Positions 33,580 to 42,914 of a stretch of 64,000 bases of DNA are shown piece after piece. The notes beneath the pieces are model-generated. The model ran no database searches and was not told the origin of the DNA. It saw only the letters and a program-made list of their open reading frames with translations. Within the stretch, counting starts at the first letter, position 1. The number at the start of each line of letters is the position of its first letter. The position numbers and the translations under genes are program-made. Source of the stretch: Hymenobacter negativus (lineage in GTDB: Bacteria > Bacteroidota > Bacteroidia > Cytophagales > Hymenobacteraceae); NCBI RefSeq assembly GCF_016056375.1, contig NZ_JAEDAE010000002.1, positions 248,001 through 312,000 on the forward strand, in the 5' to 3' direction.

Positions 33580-35610
33580 ATGACTTTCCGCTCCTCTCGT
33601 TTCTGGCCGCTGCTGTTGCTGGCGGCTGCCTGCGCCCGCACGCCGCGCTCCAGCACCGGACTCGCCAACAAATACCACGACGCCACCATCCGGCAAATCG
33701 GCACGGCGCAGGACGAGCGCAACACTGCCGCCATTCTGCCCTTCCTCACCAACGGCAACCCCACCTACCGGCGCGAAGCCGCCCTGGCGCTGGCCTCGGT
33801 GCAGGCTCCGGCGGCCGTGCCCGGCCTCATCCCTTTGCTGCACGATGCCGACGCCGGCGTGCGCCGAGCCGCCGCCTATGCCTTGGGCCAAACCGGCGAC
33901 AGCACCGCCGTGGACAGCCTGCGCGTGCGCGTCCTCAAAGAAAATGATGGCCAGGTGCGCCGCTACGTGCACGAGGCCCTGGGGCGCACCGTCACGCGCC
34001 ACAGTCTGCCCGAGCTTTGGCGCGTCGAAATCCTGAACGATACTTCGCGCGCCGCCGCGCTGGCCTGGGGCCTGAGCCGCGCCGCCCTGCGCGGCCTCAC
34101 TTCGCCCGAAACCATCCGGCGCACGGTGGCCGTGCTGAACTCGCCCAAACTGCCCGGGCGCGGCCGGCTGGCAGCCGTAGTGGCGCTTTCGCGCACGCGG
34201 GGGCTCGACGCCGATTTGAAGAGGCTGGCCGAAAGCACGTTGCTGCGCGTGGCTCAGAAAGACCGGAACTATGCCGTGCGGGCAGCGGCGGTCACCACCC
34301 TCGGCCGCATTGCGGCAACGGCACCAAGTGTTGCGGCACCGGTGGCCACGTCGGCGAAGGCCGGCGCTTCGCCCGTTTTGCTGGCTCGCCTTGCCACCAA
34401 AGACCCCGACTACCGCGTGCGGCTCAGCGCCATTCGGGCTTTGCCGTTTGATGCGGAAAATTACCCGGCCAGCCGCAAAGCCGTCTTTTTTGCGCTTGCG
34501 CACGACCGCGCCCCGGTGGCCCTCACGGCAGCCGAGTGGCTGCTGGCCCACGCCAAAGGCGAGTCGGGTGCGGCCCTAGCGGCCCTGGCCGATGGCAACA
34601 AGCAAGCTTCGGTGCGGGTGCGCGCCGCTTTGCTGCGGGCGGCCGTGCATCATGCCAGCCCGGCGGCCCGTCCCAGCCTGGTCGAAACCATTGAGAAGCG
34701 CTACGCGGCGGCGCCCACCGTGTATGAGAAGGGCTTTTTGCTGGAAGCGCTAAGCGAGGACCCGGCCGCGTTCGATTTCGTGCGGAACGAGGCGTTTGCG
34801 GCGGGGCAGTCGCCGGTGGTGGGGGGCTATGCGCTGGGCGCGCTGCTCACCATGCGCCGCACCGCAGATTTCCCGGCCGTCCGCCAGGCCGATTTTGCCG
34901 CCGCCATGCGTCAGGCACTGGGTGGCGGCGACGTGGCCCAGCTCGGCACCGCCGCCGAGGCGCTGGCCGATGCCAAGCTCTACCCCGAAGCGCTGCCGGC
35001 CGACCTTGCGGCCCTGCGTGCCGCGCAGGCCAAACTGCAGCTGCCCCGCGAAATCGAAGCCTGGCAAGGGATTCAGCAGGCCCTCGACAAGCTGACCAAA
35101 GCCCCGAAAACCACGCCCTCGCCGCTGGCTACGGCCGCGCAGCACCCGATAGATTGGACGGTGGTGCAGGGCGTGCCGCTGGGCCAACAGGTGCGCCTGC
35201 GCACCAGTAAGGGTATTATTCTGCTGGAGCTAAAGCCCGAAGAAGCGCCCGGCGCGGTGGCCAGCTTTGTCACGCTCATCGGCCAGCATTTCTACGACAA
35301 CCTGTATTTCCACCGTGTGGTGCCCAATTTTGTGGCCCAGGGCGGCGACCCGCGCGGCGACGGCAATGGCAGCGCGCCCTACAACCTGCGCTCCGAGTTC
35401 GGCGACCTGCGCTACGAGGAGGGCAGCGTGGGGCTGGCCTCGGCTGGCAAGGACACCGAGAGCTGCCAGTTTTTCATCACCCACACCCCCACGCCGCACC
35501 TAGATGGCCGCTACCCCATCTTTGCCCAGGTGGTAGGCGGTATGGATGTGGTGCACAAGCTTGACATCGGCGACCAGATTCTGGGCGTAGAACTGGTGGC
35601 AGTGCAGTAG
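33580..35610 (+). CDS. HEAT-repeat lipoprotein with C-terminal cyclophilin domain
   Basis: The product is 676 residues. The lipobox LLLAAAC places Cys18 as the lipidated residue. From about residue 45 onward HEAT/PBS-type helical repeats follow, for example YRREAALALASVQAPAAVPG and VRRAAAYALGQTGDSTAVDS, continuing to about residue 380. Residues from about 537 form a cyclophilin-type peptidyl-prolyl isomerase: VTLIGQHFYDNLYFHRVVPN, FVAQGGDPRGDGNG, and CQFFITHTPTPHLDGRYPIF. The protein probably sits in the envelope and assists folding of exported proteins, with the repeats as a binding platform. The two parts are fused in one frame with no sign of a frameshift. Confidence 0.88.
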   Translation: MTFRSSRFWPLLLLAAACARTPRSSTGLANKYHDATIRQIGTAQDERNTAAILPFLTNGNPTYRREAALALASVQAPAAVPGLIPLLHDADAGVRRAAAYALGQTGDSTAVDSLRVRVLKENDGQVRRYVHEALGRTVTRHSLPELWRVEILNDTSRAAALAWGLSRAALRGLTSPETIRRTVAVLNSPKLPGRGRLAAVVALSRTRGLDADLKRLAESTLLRVAQKDRNYAVRAAAVTTLGRIAATAPSVAAPVATSAKAGASPVLLARLATKDPDYRVRLSAIRALPFDAENYPASRKAVFFALAHDRAPVALTAAEWLLAHAKGESGAALAALADGNKQASVRVRAALLRAAVHHASPAARPSLVETIEKRYAAAPTVYEKGFLLEALSEDPAAFDFVRNEAFAAGQSPVVGGYALGALLTMRRTADFPAVRQADFAAAMRQALGGGDVAQLGTAAEALADAKLYPEALPADLAALRAAQAKLQLPREIEAWQGIQQALDKLTKAPKTTPSPLATAAQHPIDWTVVQGVPLGQQVRLRTSKGIILLELKPEEAPGAVASFVTLIGQHFYDNLYFHRVVPNFVAQGGDPRGDGNGSAPYNLRSEFGDLRYEEGSVGLASAGKDTESCQFFITHTPTPHLDGRYPIFAQVVGGMDVVHKLDIGDQILGVELVAVQ

Positions 35611-35627
35611 GTGATTTTGGCAAAGCC

Positions 35628-35728
35628 TGTCATCCTGAGCTTGCGAAGGACCTTATCACGCCCGCGCCGGCTGGTATTGCCGCAAACTGTTCAAACCTGA
35701 TAAAGGACTTCGCACGCTCGGGACGGCA
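35628..35728. repeat. Diverged GTCAT-family inverted repeat pair
   Basis: The left arm starts TGTCATCCTGAGCTTGCGAA and continues GGACCTTATCA; the right arm (35698-35728) is its reverse complement with several changes. It closely resembles the exact pair at 56678-56790. Confidence 0.7.
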
Positions 35729-35733
35729 GATGC

Positions 35734-35741
35734 TATATTTA
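35734..35741 (+). promoter_or_regulatory. Candidate -7 element (TATATTTA) for the mscS-like gene
   Basis: TATATTTA differs from TAnnTTTG only in the last base and lies 26 bases before the ATG at 35768. No -33 element was identified. Confidence 0.35.
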
Positions 35742-35767
35742 GCTTTTCCCTTTCCTCCTTTCCCGCT

Positions 35768-36583
35768 ATGAACCAAGTCAGCACTTACGCCCAGCAGCTT
35801 CAAGCCCTCGTTGTCCTCTACCTGCCCCGCGTGCTCATGGCCGGGGTGGCGCTGGTGGTGGGCTGGTGGCTCATTGGCTGGGCCAGCCGCATTATCGCCG
35901 CCGCCGCCACTCGCCTCGATGTGTCGCTGGCCTCGTTCCTGACCAGCCTGGTCAACATCGTGCTCAAAGTACTGCTGCTGATATCGGTGGCCGGTATGGT
36001 GGGCTTCGAAACCACGTCGTTTGTGGCCATTTTGGGGGCGGCTGGACTGGCGGTGGGGCTGGCATTGCAGGGCACGTTGGCCAATTTCGCGGGCGGGGTG
36101 CTCATCCTCATTTTCAAGCCTTACGTGGTAGGCGATACCATTGAGTCGCAGGGCAAATCGGGCGAGGTGAAGGAAATTCAGATTTTCAATACCATCCTCG
36201 TCACCCCGCAGGGCGATACCATCATCCTGCCCAACGGGGCCACGTCCAACAACGTCATCATCAACAAAACGGCCCAGAACAAAGCCCTGGTTGAAATCGT
36301 GGCCGACCTGGACAATGCCACCGACCTGGCCGCCCTGCGCGCCTGGGCCATCCCGCTGCTGCAGGCCGATGAAGACGTGCTGCCCGCGCCCGCGCCGCAG
36401 GTGGCCGTTACGGCCCTCAAGCCCGGCGGCATGACGGTGGCCTTCCGGGCCTACACGCCGGCCGGGCGCAATGGCTCGGCCCAGGCGCGCCTCATCGAGC
36501 AGCTTCAGCGAGCCCTGGCCCAACAGGGGGTGGGCAGCCCGGTGCCGGTGCAGCACAGCTACGTGCGCACCCTGCCCGAGTAG
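35768..36583 (+). CDS. MscS-type small-conductance mechanosensitive channel
   Basis: The product is 271 residues. Three transmembrane helices (about 15-45, 58-85, 90-115) are followed by the pore helix VAILGAAGLAVGLALQGTLA NF-type motif with the alternating Gly/Ala pattern. The beta domain follows (GVLILIFKPYVVGDTIESQG, then ILPNGATSNNVIINKTAQNK), and a C-terminal alpha/beta domain. The length equals that of E. coli MscS (286). The heptameric channel opens under membrane tension and releases solutes on osmotic downshock. It stands alone, preceded by a repeat pair. Confidence 0.93.
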   Translation: MNQVSTYAQQLQALVVLYLPRVLMAGVALVVGWWLIGWASRIIAAAATRLDVSLASFLTSLVNIVLKVLLLISVAGMVGFETTSFVAILGAAGLAVGLALQGTLANFAGGVLILIFKPYVVGDTIESQGKSGEVKEIQIFNTILVTPQGDTIILPNGATSNNVIINKTAQNKALVEIVADLDNATDLAALRAWAIPLLQADEDVLPAPAPQVAVTALKPGGMTVAFRAYTPAGRNGSAQARLIEQLQRALAQQGVGSPVPVQHSYVRTLPE

Positions 36584-36791
36584 GGCACTGTACCGGAAAA
36601 ACTGGCTGTTTAACGCCCCCGGCAGCATTTGTCTCGTATGCCTAACTATTTATGAATTAGTGCGAACGGGCTGGGCGAAGCCGAAATGTGCTTCCGCAGG
36701 CCGGCCCGTGTGTTAACCGGCCCGGGGCCGGGGTTTCGTTTGCCAGGCAGTATTCATTCTACCATTGAGTAACGTTTAGCTGTTGCTTTCT

Positions 36792-39700
36792 ATGACCCGT
36801 GCCGAGCTTGAAGTGGCGTTAGCCGAGCAAAAAGCGGCGAATACGGCCTTACGCGCCCGGCTAGCGGCGCTGGAGAATCCGGCCGCGCCAACTCCCGCCT
36901 ACGTTCCGTCCAGCCTGCTGGGGTATTTGCTCGAAAAGCAGGACACGGCCGTGGTGCTGGCCAACGGCGAAGGCTTCGTGCAATGGGTAAACAAGGGATT
37001 TACGAAGCTGTGCGGGGTGGGTGCGCACGAGATAATAGGCCGGCAGCCAGCGGCGGTGCTGCGCCCCAGGCTGCCGGACGAGGCCACGCTGGCCTATATC
37101 CAGGACAGCTTACAGCGGCAGGAGGCGTTTCATTATGAAGTGACGAACCCGCGGCCTGACTCCGATGGCTGGCTGCGCGTGAGCTTACGGCCGGTGAATG
37201 CGGCCGATGGCGCGGTCCATTTTGTGGGCCTGATTGAAGACATTACGGAGTGGAAACAGGCCCAGCTGCGGCTGGTGCACAGCGAGCAGCGCTTCCGCAA
37301 CCTGGCCGAGAACGTGCCCGGTGTGCTCTACGAGTGGCGTAAAAATGCCGATGGCTCTTTCAACTTCGATTATGTGAGCCCCAAGGTGGAGGAACTGTTT
37401 GGGATAGCGCCGCACGAGCTGGTTCGCATGAACGATTTCATTCATCCGGAAGAGTTGGAGGGGTTTCTGGAATCGCTCGACGACGCCACCCGCAACCGCG
37501 CCCCGTGGGTGTATGAGGGCCGGATTGTGGTGCCGGGTCAGCCCATTCGCTGGCTGCGGGGCAGCTCCAACGTCACCAGCTTCGGCCCCGATTGGGTGAC
37601 GTACAGCGGGATTCTGCTCGATGTGACGCCCCTGAAGCTGGCCGAAAGTGCCCTGCGCGAAAGCGACTTGCGCCTGGGGCTGGCCATGGAAGGCTTCGGC
37701 GATGGGGCTTGGGAGCTGAATCTGCGCACCCATCAAATTTCGTTTTCGTCGGAGTACAAGGCCATGCTGGGCTATGAGGATGCCGAGTTTTCGAACGAAT
37801 ACGAAACTTGGCTCACCCACGTGCACCCCGATGACCTGCCGCAGGTACTGGAGCTGTTGCGCAAATACGTGCAAAATGGCGGCAAAATGGCCACCGCCGA
37901 ATACCGGATGCGCTGCCACGACGGCAACTACAAGTGGGTGCTGAGCCGCGCCGCCATCACGGCGTGGGGTGCCAACAGCCAGCCCCTGATGCTCAGCGGG
38001 CTACATAGCGACATTTCGGCCCAGAAAGATGCCGAGAAAGCCCTCGGTACCTCCAACCAGCAGCTGGCTGCCGTGATTGCGCACTTCCAGGACGGCTTGG
38101 TGCTGGAAGATGAAAACCGTCGCATTGTGTTCACCAACGAGGCCTTTTGCCAGCTGCTGGAGCTGCCCGTGGCACCCGCCCGGTTTCATGGCCGCAACGG
38201 GGCTTGGCTCACCGAAAGCTCCCGCAAATATGTGAAAAAGCCGCACCAGTACGTGGCCCGCATTGCGGCCCTGCTGCGCCGCCGCCAGCCCGTCACCGGC
38301 GACATTATCCCGCTGCGCGACGGCCGCACCCTGGAGCGGGCCTTCACGCCCATTTTCGACGGCACCCGTTACATCGGCCACCTCTGGAAGTACGAAGACG
38401 TCACGGCCCGCATCAAAGCCGAAGAAGACCTGAAGCGCCGCGAAGAAAAGTACCGGGGCATCATCGAAAACATGTCGCTGGGGCTGGTGGAGGCCGATTT
38501 GAACGACCATTTGCTCTACGCCAACCAAAGCTTTTGCGACATGACCGGCTACTGCACCGACGAGCTGGCCGGCCAGCGCCTGTCGCCGCTGCTGCTCACC
38601 GGCCACGACCTGGCGCTGGTAGAAGGTAAGCTCCGCACCCGCGAGCACGGCATTTCCGACTCCTACGAAATTGTGGTGACCACCAAGGATGGTGAACGCA
38701 AGTGGCTGCTGGTAAGCGGCGCTCCGCTCTACGACGAGCATCAGCGGCACATCGGGTCCATTGGCATCTACCTCGATGTGACGCCCCAGAAACACCTCGA
38801 AACCAGCCTGCGCGAAGCCAAAATGCAGGCCGAAAGCAGCACCCGCGCCAAGCAGGAATTTTTGGCCAACATGAGCCACGAAATTCGCACGCCCATGAAC
38901 GCCATTCTGGGTATGAGCCAGCTGCTGGCCAAAACCCCGCTGGCGGCCCCGCAGGCCAGCTACCTGCACGCTATTACGGCCTCGGCCGAAAACCTGCTCG
39001 TTATCATCAACGACATTCTCGACCTCTCGAAGATTGATGCCGGCCAGCTGGCCATCGAGCACATTGGGTTCAGCCCCGGTAACATCTGTGCACAGGTCAG
39101 GAAAACCCTGCAATACAAAGCCGAGGAAAAGGGGCTCAGCTTTCTTATCTACCTCGACCCCGCCATGCCCGAAGTCGTGCTCGGCGACCCCTACCGTCTC
39201 ACCCAGGTGCTGCTGAACCTGGTTGGTAATTCCGTTAAATTCACGGAGCGAGGCACGGTAAGCGTTAGGTGTCAGCTGCTTGAGCACCTAAGCCCGGACG
39301 AAGTGCTGGTTGAGTTTACGGTGGAGGATACCGGCATTGGCATCGAGGCGGAGTACCTGAACCACATTTTTGATGATTTCAGCCAGGAAGATTCGACCGT
39401 GACGCGACAATACGGCGGCACGGGCCTGGGCCTGGGCATCAGCAAAAAGCTGGTGCACCTAATGGGCGGCGAGCTGCGAATCGAAAGCCGGAAAAACCAC
39501 GGTACTATTAGCCGCTTCAGCCTGCGCCTGCCCGTGGGCAATGCGCGGCACCTCTCGCAGAAAGACTCCGGCGACCTCGAAGGCATGCAGCAGGAACTGC
39601 ACGGCAAGCGCATTTTGCTGGTCGAAGACAACCTGTTCAACCGCATGCTGGCCACCAGTTTCCTCTCCAACGCCGGCATGAGCGTGACGGAAGCCACCAA

Positions 39701-39986
39701 CGGCCAGGCTGCCGTGGAGCTGGCCCGCAGCGAGGCTTTCGACTTGATTCTAATGGATGTGCAGATGCCCATCAAAAATGGCTACGAAGCCACCCGCATT
39801 CTGCGCCAGGAACTGGGCCTTGCCGTGCCCATTATTGCCCTTACCGCCAATGCCATCACCGGCGAGCGGGACAAGTGCCTCGCCGCCGGTATGAACGACT
39901 ACCTGACCAAGCCCTTTCAGGAATTCTCTCTCCTGAAAATGGTGCACGACTGGGCCGTGGCCGCCCCGCGCAACTCTGTCGGCTAA
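36792..39986 (+). CDS. Multi-PAS hybrid histidine kinase with receiver domain
   Basis: The product is 1064 residues from ATG 36792. There is no membrane helix, so it is a soluble sensor. After a short coiled coil (residues 1-35) come about five PAS/PAC units (around 40-145, 155-280, 290-410, 420-545 and 555-675), judged by repeated PAC ends such as FVGLIEDITEWKQAQLRL and GIYLDVTPQKHLETSLREAK. HisKA has His696 in NMSHEIRTPMNAILG. The HATPase part shows LLNLVGNSVKFTERG and GGTGLGLGISKKLVHLMGGE. The receiver domain has phospho-acceptor Asp989 (ILMDVQMPIKNG). No separate response regulator is adjacent. A TTG three codons upstream is an alternative start. Confidence 0.92.
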   Translation: MTRAELEVALAEQKAANTALRARLAALENPAAPTPAYVPSSLLGYLLEKQDTAVVLANGEGFVQWVNKGFTKLCGVGAHEIIGRQPAAVLRPRLPDEATLAYIQDSLQRQEAFHYEVTNPRPDSDGWLRVSLRPVNAADGAVHFVGLIEDITEWKQAQLRLVHSEQRFRNLAENVPGVLYEWRKNADGSFNFDYVSPKVEELFGIAPHELVRMNDFIHPEELEGFLESLDDATRNRAPWVYEGRIVVPGQPIRWLRGSSNVTSFGPDWVTYSGILLDVTPLKLAESALRESDLRLGLAMEGFGDGAWELNLRTHQISFSSEYKAMLGYEDAEFSNEYETWLTHVHPDDLPQVLELLRKYVQNGGKMATAEYRMRCHDGNYKWVLSRAAITAWGANSQPLMLSGLHSDISAQKDAEKALGTSNQQLAAVIAHFQDGLVLEDENRRIVFTNEAFCQLLELPVAPARFHGRNGAWLTESSRKYVKKPHQYVARIAALLRRRQPVTGDIIPLRDGRTLERAFTPIFDGTRYIGHLWKYEDVTARIKAEEDLKRREEKYRGIIENMSLGLVEADLNDHLLYANQSFCDMTGYCTDELAGQRLSPLLLTGHDLALVEGKLRTREHGISDSYEIVVTTKDGERKWLLVSGAPLYDEHQRHIGSIGIYLDVTPQKHLETSLREAKMQAESSTRAKQEFLANMSHEIRTPMNAILGMSQLLAKTPLAAPQASYLHAITASAENLLVIINDILDLSKIDAGQLAIEHIGFSPGNICAQVRKTLQYKAEEKGLSFLIYLDPAMPEVVLGDPYRLTQVLLNLVGNSVKFTERGTVSVRCQLLEHLSPDEVLVEFTVEDTGIGIEAEYLNHIFDDFSQEDSTVTRQYGGTGLGLGISKKLVHLMGGELRIESRKNHGTISRFSLRLPVGNARHLSQKDSGDLEGMQQELHGKRILLVEDNLFNRMLATSFLSNAGMSVTEATNGQAAVELARSEAFDLILMDVQMPIKNGYEATRILRQELGLAVPIIALTANAITGERDKCLAAGMNDYLTKPFQEFSLLKMVHDWAVAAPRNSVG

Positions 39987-40045
39987 ACCCGGAAGGGCCG
40001 TAGCTCGGCGTAGTCACGGCCTCGCGCTCATTGCTGGGCCCGAAA

Positions 40046-40070
40046 CGAGTTGGCCAGTGCGGCCAACTCG
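40046..40070. terminator. Hairpin without T tract after the hybrid kinase gene
   Basis: CGAGTTGGCC pairs with GGCCAACTCG around a 5-base loop. It lies between the convergent kinase and cupin genes. The lack of a clear T run makes its role as a terminator uncertain. Confidence 0.45.
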
Positions 40071-40098
40071 TGGGTTGTCATTGATTCAACTCAGCTGT

Positions 40099-40443
40099 TT
40101 ATTTCTCTTCGCGGCCGTGTACCTGCGCTGGCGGCGAGGTAGCTTCCACCGCCGAAAAGCTCTCCAGAATTTTATAGGTGTGCTCCGTATTCTTCGGCAC
40201 TACCCACGAGTTGCCGGGCTCCAGAATAACCATTTGGCCGGCCAGGTGTAGCTCGGCGCGGCCGCTGAGCACGTAGCCCACCGTTTCGTAGGGCCGGGTA
40301 GCCGGGGCTTTGGGCTCGCCGGGTTGCTCGTTTTCCCACATCCGCATGGCAATGTGCGTGCCCGAGGCCAGGTATTTCTCGCCGTCGGGGCCGGTAGGAG
40401 AGTGCTGCGAATCGACTTTGGTAATGGAGGTATCGGCTGCCAT
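40099..40443 (-). CDS. Small cupin-domain protein
   Basis: The product is 114 residues from ATG 40443 (MAADTSITKVDSQHSPTGPD). It is a single cupin barrel with TRPYETVGYVLSGRAELHLA and GNSWVVPKNTEHTYKILESF, the second cupin motif containing the expected His. The first motif lacks the usual H-x-H pair (TRPYETVGYV), so metal binding may be altered. Such proteins include quercetinase-like and sensor proteins; the function is not known. It is convergent with the histidine kinase and divergent from cysE. Confidence 0.75.
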   Translation of the reverse strand: MAADTSITKVDSQHSPTGPDGEKYLASGTHIAMRMWENEQPGEPKAPATRPYETVGYVLSGRAELHLAGQMVILEPGNSWVVPKNTEHTYKILESFSAVEATSPPAQVHGREEK

Positions 40444-40606
40444 AATGGTATTGAAAAAGTGAAGCAGAGGAAAAGAAGAGTATCTTTTGGCCCGGCGGCC
40501 ACAGTGGCGGTGGGGCACGGGCTAAACGGCGAAGGCCGCGCTGCCGTTGCCTTCCGCTCAAAACCTTCCCCAGCCTTGCTGGTTAATTCCACTGGTTCTT
40601 TTGCTT

Positions 40607-41455
40607 ATGTTTTCAGCCCCCGTGCTTCCCCATTCCTTCGCCGAAGAGCTGGCTCACGCCCACTCCGTGGCCCCTGACGCTCTGCCCGGCGCGGCTTTTT
40701 GTGCCCTTGCCGATGGCCTGCTCGCCCTGCTCTTTCCGCAGCGCGCCGAGCGGCCCCTGGCCAACGCCGATGCTGTCGAGGCTGAGCTACAGTATTTCCG
40801 GGCCGAGCTGGCCGCGCTGCTGGCCGGGGTGCCGGCCTTGCCTGCCTCGCCGGCCGCCCTGGCCGATGAGTTCACGGCCCAACTGCCGGCGCTGCGGGCA
40901 GCCTTGCTGCGCGATGCCAGCGCCATTCTGGCCAGCGACCCTGCCGCCCAGGGCCTGGGCGAAATCATCAGCTCCTATCCGGGCTTCTACGCCACGGCGC
41001 TCTACCGACTGGCCCATGCCCTGTACCAGCGGGGCCTGCCGCGCCTGCCGCGCCTGCTGAGTGAGTATGCCCACCAGCGCACCGGCGTCGATATTCACCC
41101 CGGCGCGTACATCGGGCCCGCTTTCTGCATCGACCATGGCACGGGCCTGGTTATTGGCGAAACGGCCATCATCGGAGCCAATGTGCAGATTTACCAAGGC
41201 GTTACGCTGGGCGCCCTCAGCGTTACCAAGGGCTTGCAGGGCACCAAGCGCCACCCCACCATTGAGGACCATGTGGTTATCTACGCTGGTGCTACCATTC
41301 TGGGGGGCAGCACGGTGGTGGGAGCGCACAGCATCATCGGCGGCAACGTGTGGCTGACCGAAAGCGTACCCTCGCATTCGCGGGTGTATCACCGGGCCCA
41401 CATCCAGATTTCGCGCAACGTCGACCCGGCGGCCGAACTGGTTTTTTCGATATAG
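40607..41455 (+). CDS. cysE: Serine O-acetyltransferase (EpsC/CysE type)
   Basis: The product is 282 residues from ATG 40607 (MFSAPVLPHSFAEELAHAHS). The N-terminal 130 residues are helical. The C-terminal left-handed beta helix has RTGVDIHPGAYIGPAFCIDH, GTGLVIGETAIIGANVQIYQ, and GVTLGALS with the acetyl-CoA loop, followed by KRHPTIEDHVVIYAGATILG. This is the EpsC/CysE serine acetyltransferase that makes O-acetylserine. It is followed 123 bases later by cysteine synthase in the same direction, which completes cysteine synthesis from serine and sulfide. Confidence 0.92.
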   Translation: MFSAPVLPHSFAEELAHAHSVAPDALPGAAFCALADGLLALLFPQRAERPLANADAVEAELQYFRAELAALLAGVPALPASPAALADEFTAQLPALRAALLRDASAILASDPAAQGLGEIISSYPGFYATALYRLAHALYQRGLPRLPRLLSEYAHQRTGVDIHPGAYIGPAFCIDHGTGLVIGETAIIGANVQIYQGVTLGALSVTKGLQGTKRHPTIEDHVVIYAGATILGGSTVVGAHSIIGGNVWLTESVPSHSRVYHRAHIQISRNVDPAAELVFSI

Positions 41456-41460
41456 GGTCT

Positions 41461-41572
41461 TGGGGACTTAGGAACTTTGGGGCTTGGTTTTCAGCGCCAA
41501 ACTGCAGTTCTTAGCTCCGAGCCAAGCCCAGATTCTCATTAAGTACCCAGGACCCCAAGACCCCAAGTCCCC
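41461..41572. repeat. Imperfect inverted repeat, CTTGGGGTCTTGGGG family
   Basis: The left side TGGGGACTTAGGAACTTTGG is an imperfect match to the reverse complement of the right side (41541-41572), TGGGGACTTGGGGTCTTGGG. Both sides are built from a short GGGG(A/T)CTT unit. It fills the cysE-cysK spacer. Confidence 0.65.
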
Positions 41573-41578
41573 ATTAGT

Positions 41579-42502
41579 ATGAAAGCCAATTCTATTCTTG
41601 ATACCATCGGCAACACGCCGCTGGTGCGCCTCAACCGCATTTTTGCTGCCACCCGCCCCGATGTGGAAGTGTGGGTAAAGCTGGAACGCGCCAACCCCGG
41701 CGGGTCCATCAAAGACCGCATTGCCCTGAGCATGATTGAGCAAGCCGAGAAGGACGGCACCATCACCAAAGACAGCCTGATTGTGGAGCCTACTTCCGGC
41801 AACACTGGCGTGGGCCTGGCCCTGGTTGCCGCCGTAAAAGGCTACAAGCTCACCCTCGTAATGCCCGAAAGCATGAGCATCGAGCGTCGCCGCCTCATGG
41901 CCGCCTATGGCGCTACCCTGGAACTCACGCCCCGCGAAAAGGGTATGAAAGGGGCCATTGAGAAAGCCCGCGAAATAGTGGCCAATACGCCCGGCGCCTG
42001 GATGCCTATGCAGTTCTCCAACCCCGCCAACCCCAAAATTCACGCCGAAACCACCGCTCAGGAAATCCTGCGCGATGCCCCCGAGGGCTTCGACTTCCAC
42101 ATCACCGGCGTGGGTACCGGCGGCCACATCACGGCCGTTACGGAAACCCTGAAGCCGCATTTCCCCAACCTGAAAACCTTTGCCGTCGAGCCCGAAGCGT
42201 CACCCGTCATCAGTGGCGGTGCGCCGGGACCGCATCCCATTCAGGGCATTGGGGCCGGCTTCATCCCCGACAACCTGCACGTCGACGTCCTCGACGGCAC
42301 CATCCAGGTATCGCAGCAGGAAGCCTACGAGATGACCCGCCGCGCCGCCCGCGAGGAAGGGATATTTGTGGGCGTATCGTCGGGCGCGTCTTTGGCAGCC
42401 ATTGCCAAAAAGCTGCCCGATATGCCCCAAGGCAGCCGCGTGCTCACCTTCTGCTACGATACCGGCGAGCGTTACCTCTCGGTCGAAGGCCTGTTTGTAT
42501 AG
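41579..42502 (+). CDS. cysK: Cysteine synthase (O-acetylserine sulfhydrylase)
   Basis: The product is 307 residues of the fold-type II PLP family. The PLP lysine is Lys45 in [14 protein letters not shown]. The substrate loop [11 protein letters not shown] and the phosphate-binding [11 protein letters not shown] are present. [18 protein letters not shown] is typical of CysK/CysM. It makes cysteine from O-acetylserine and sulfide, the acetylserine coming from the upstream serine acetyltransferase. The gene ends at a hairpin terminator. Confidence 0.94.
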   Translation: MKANSILDTIGNTPLVRLNRIFAATRPDVEVWVKLERANPGGSIKDRIALSMIEQAEKDGTITKDSLIVEPTSGNTGVGLALVAAVKGYKLTLVMPESMSIERRRLMAAYGATLELTPREKGMKGAIEKAREIVANTPGAWMPMQFSNPANPKIHAETTAQEILRDAPEGFDFHITGVGTGGHITAVTETLKPHFPNLKTFAVEPEASPVISGGAPGPHPIQGIGAGFIPDNLHVDVLDGTIQVSQQEAYEMTRRAAREEGIFVGVSSGASLAAIAKKLPDMPQGSRVLTFCYDTGERYLSVEGLFV

Positions 42503-42514
42503 CGCCACCAATAG

Positions 42515-42547
42515 AAATGCCCTTGGAAATATTGTCCAAGGGCATTT
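42515..42547 (+). terminator. Terminator of cysK
   Basis: AAATGCCCTTGG pairs exactly with CCAAGGGCATTT around a 9-base loop, followed by TTA. It begins 13 bases after the cysK stop. Confidence 0.85.
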
Positions 42548-42572
42548 TTATTGAATCAGGCGGCAAAAAAAG

Positions 42573-42618
42573 AAAAAGAAAAAGCCCATTCAGTTTCCTG
42601 AACGGGCTTTTTCTTTTT
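42573..42618. terminator. Bidirectional A/T-flanked terminator
   Basis: A 21-bp stem with one G-U type mismatch (core GCCCATTCAG / CTGAACGGGC) is extended by complementary A-rich and T-rich ends, with a TTTC loop. It lies just downstream of the minus-strand tRNA and after the cysK terminator. Confidence 0.85.
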
Positions 42619-42630
42619 TCACTTCTTCAG

Positions 42631-42704
<74 letters not shown>

Positions 42705-42859
42705 TGATTTGTTGTTTACCGCCGTGCCATTTGCGCTTTGGTTCGACAAAAGTACGGGCAGATTTTGATTGCGCAAGCGCCAAAGGATAGATTTTAGCTA
42801 AATGGCGCAGCATCAGGCTGAAAAATTTAGCTTTCTCTGTTTTTGGCTAGCTTAAAAAA

Positions 42860-42893
42860 CAACGGCCAGCTTCTCGAAGGAAACTGGCCGTTG
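42860..42893 (-). terminator. Terminator of the receptor-lipoprotein operon
   Basis: CAACGGCCAG pairs with CTGGCCGTTG around a 14-base loop. The minus strand continues with six T. It lies 22 bases after the lipoprotein stop at 42915. Confidence 0.9.
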
Positions 42894-42914
42894 AAAAAGC
42901 GCTAGCGGGTTAGG

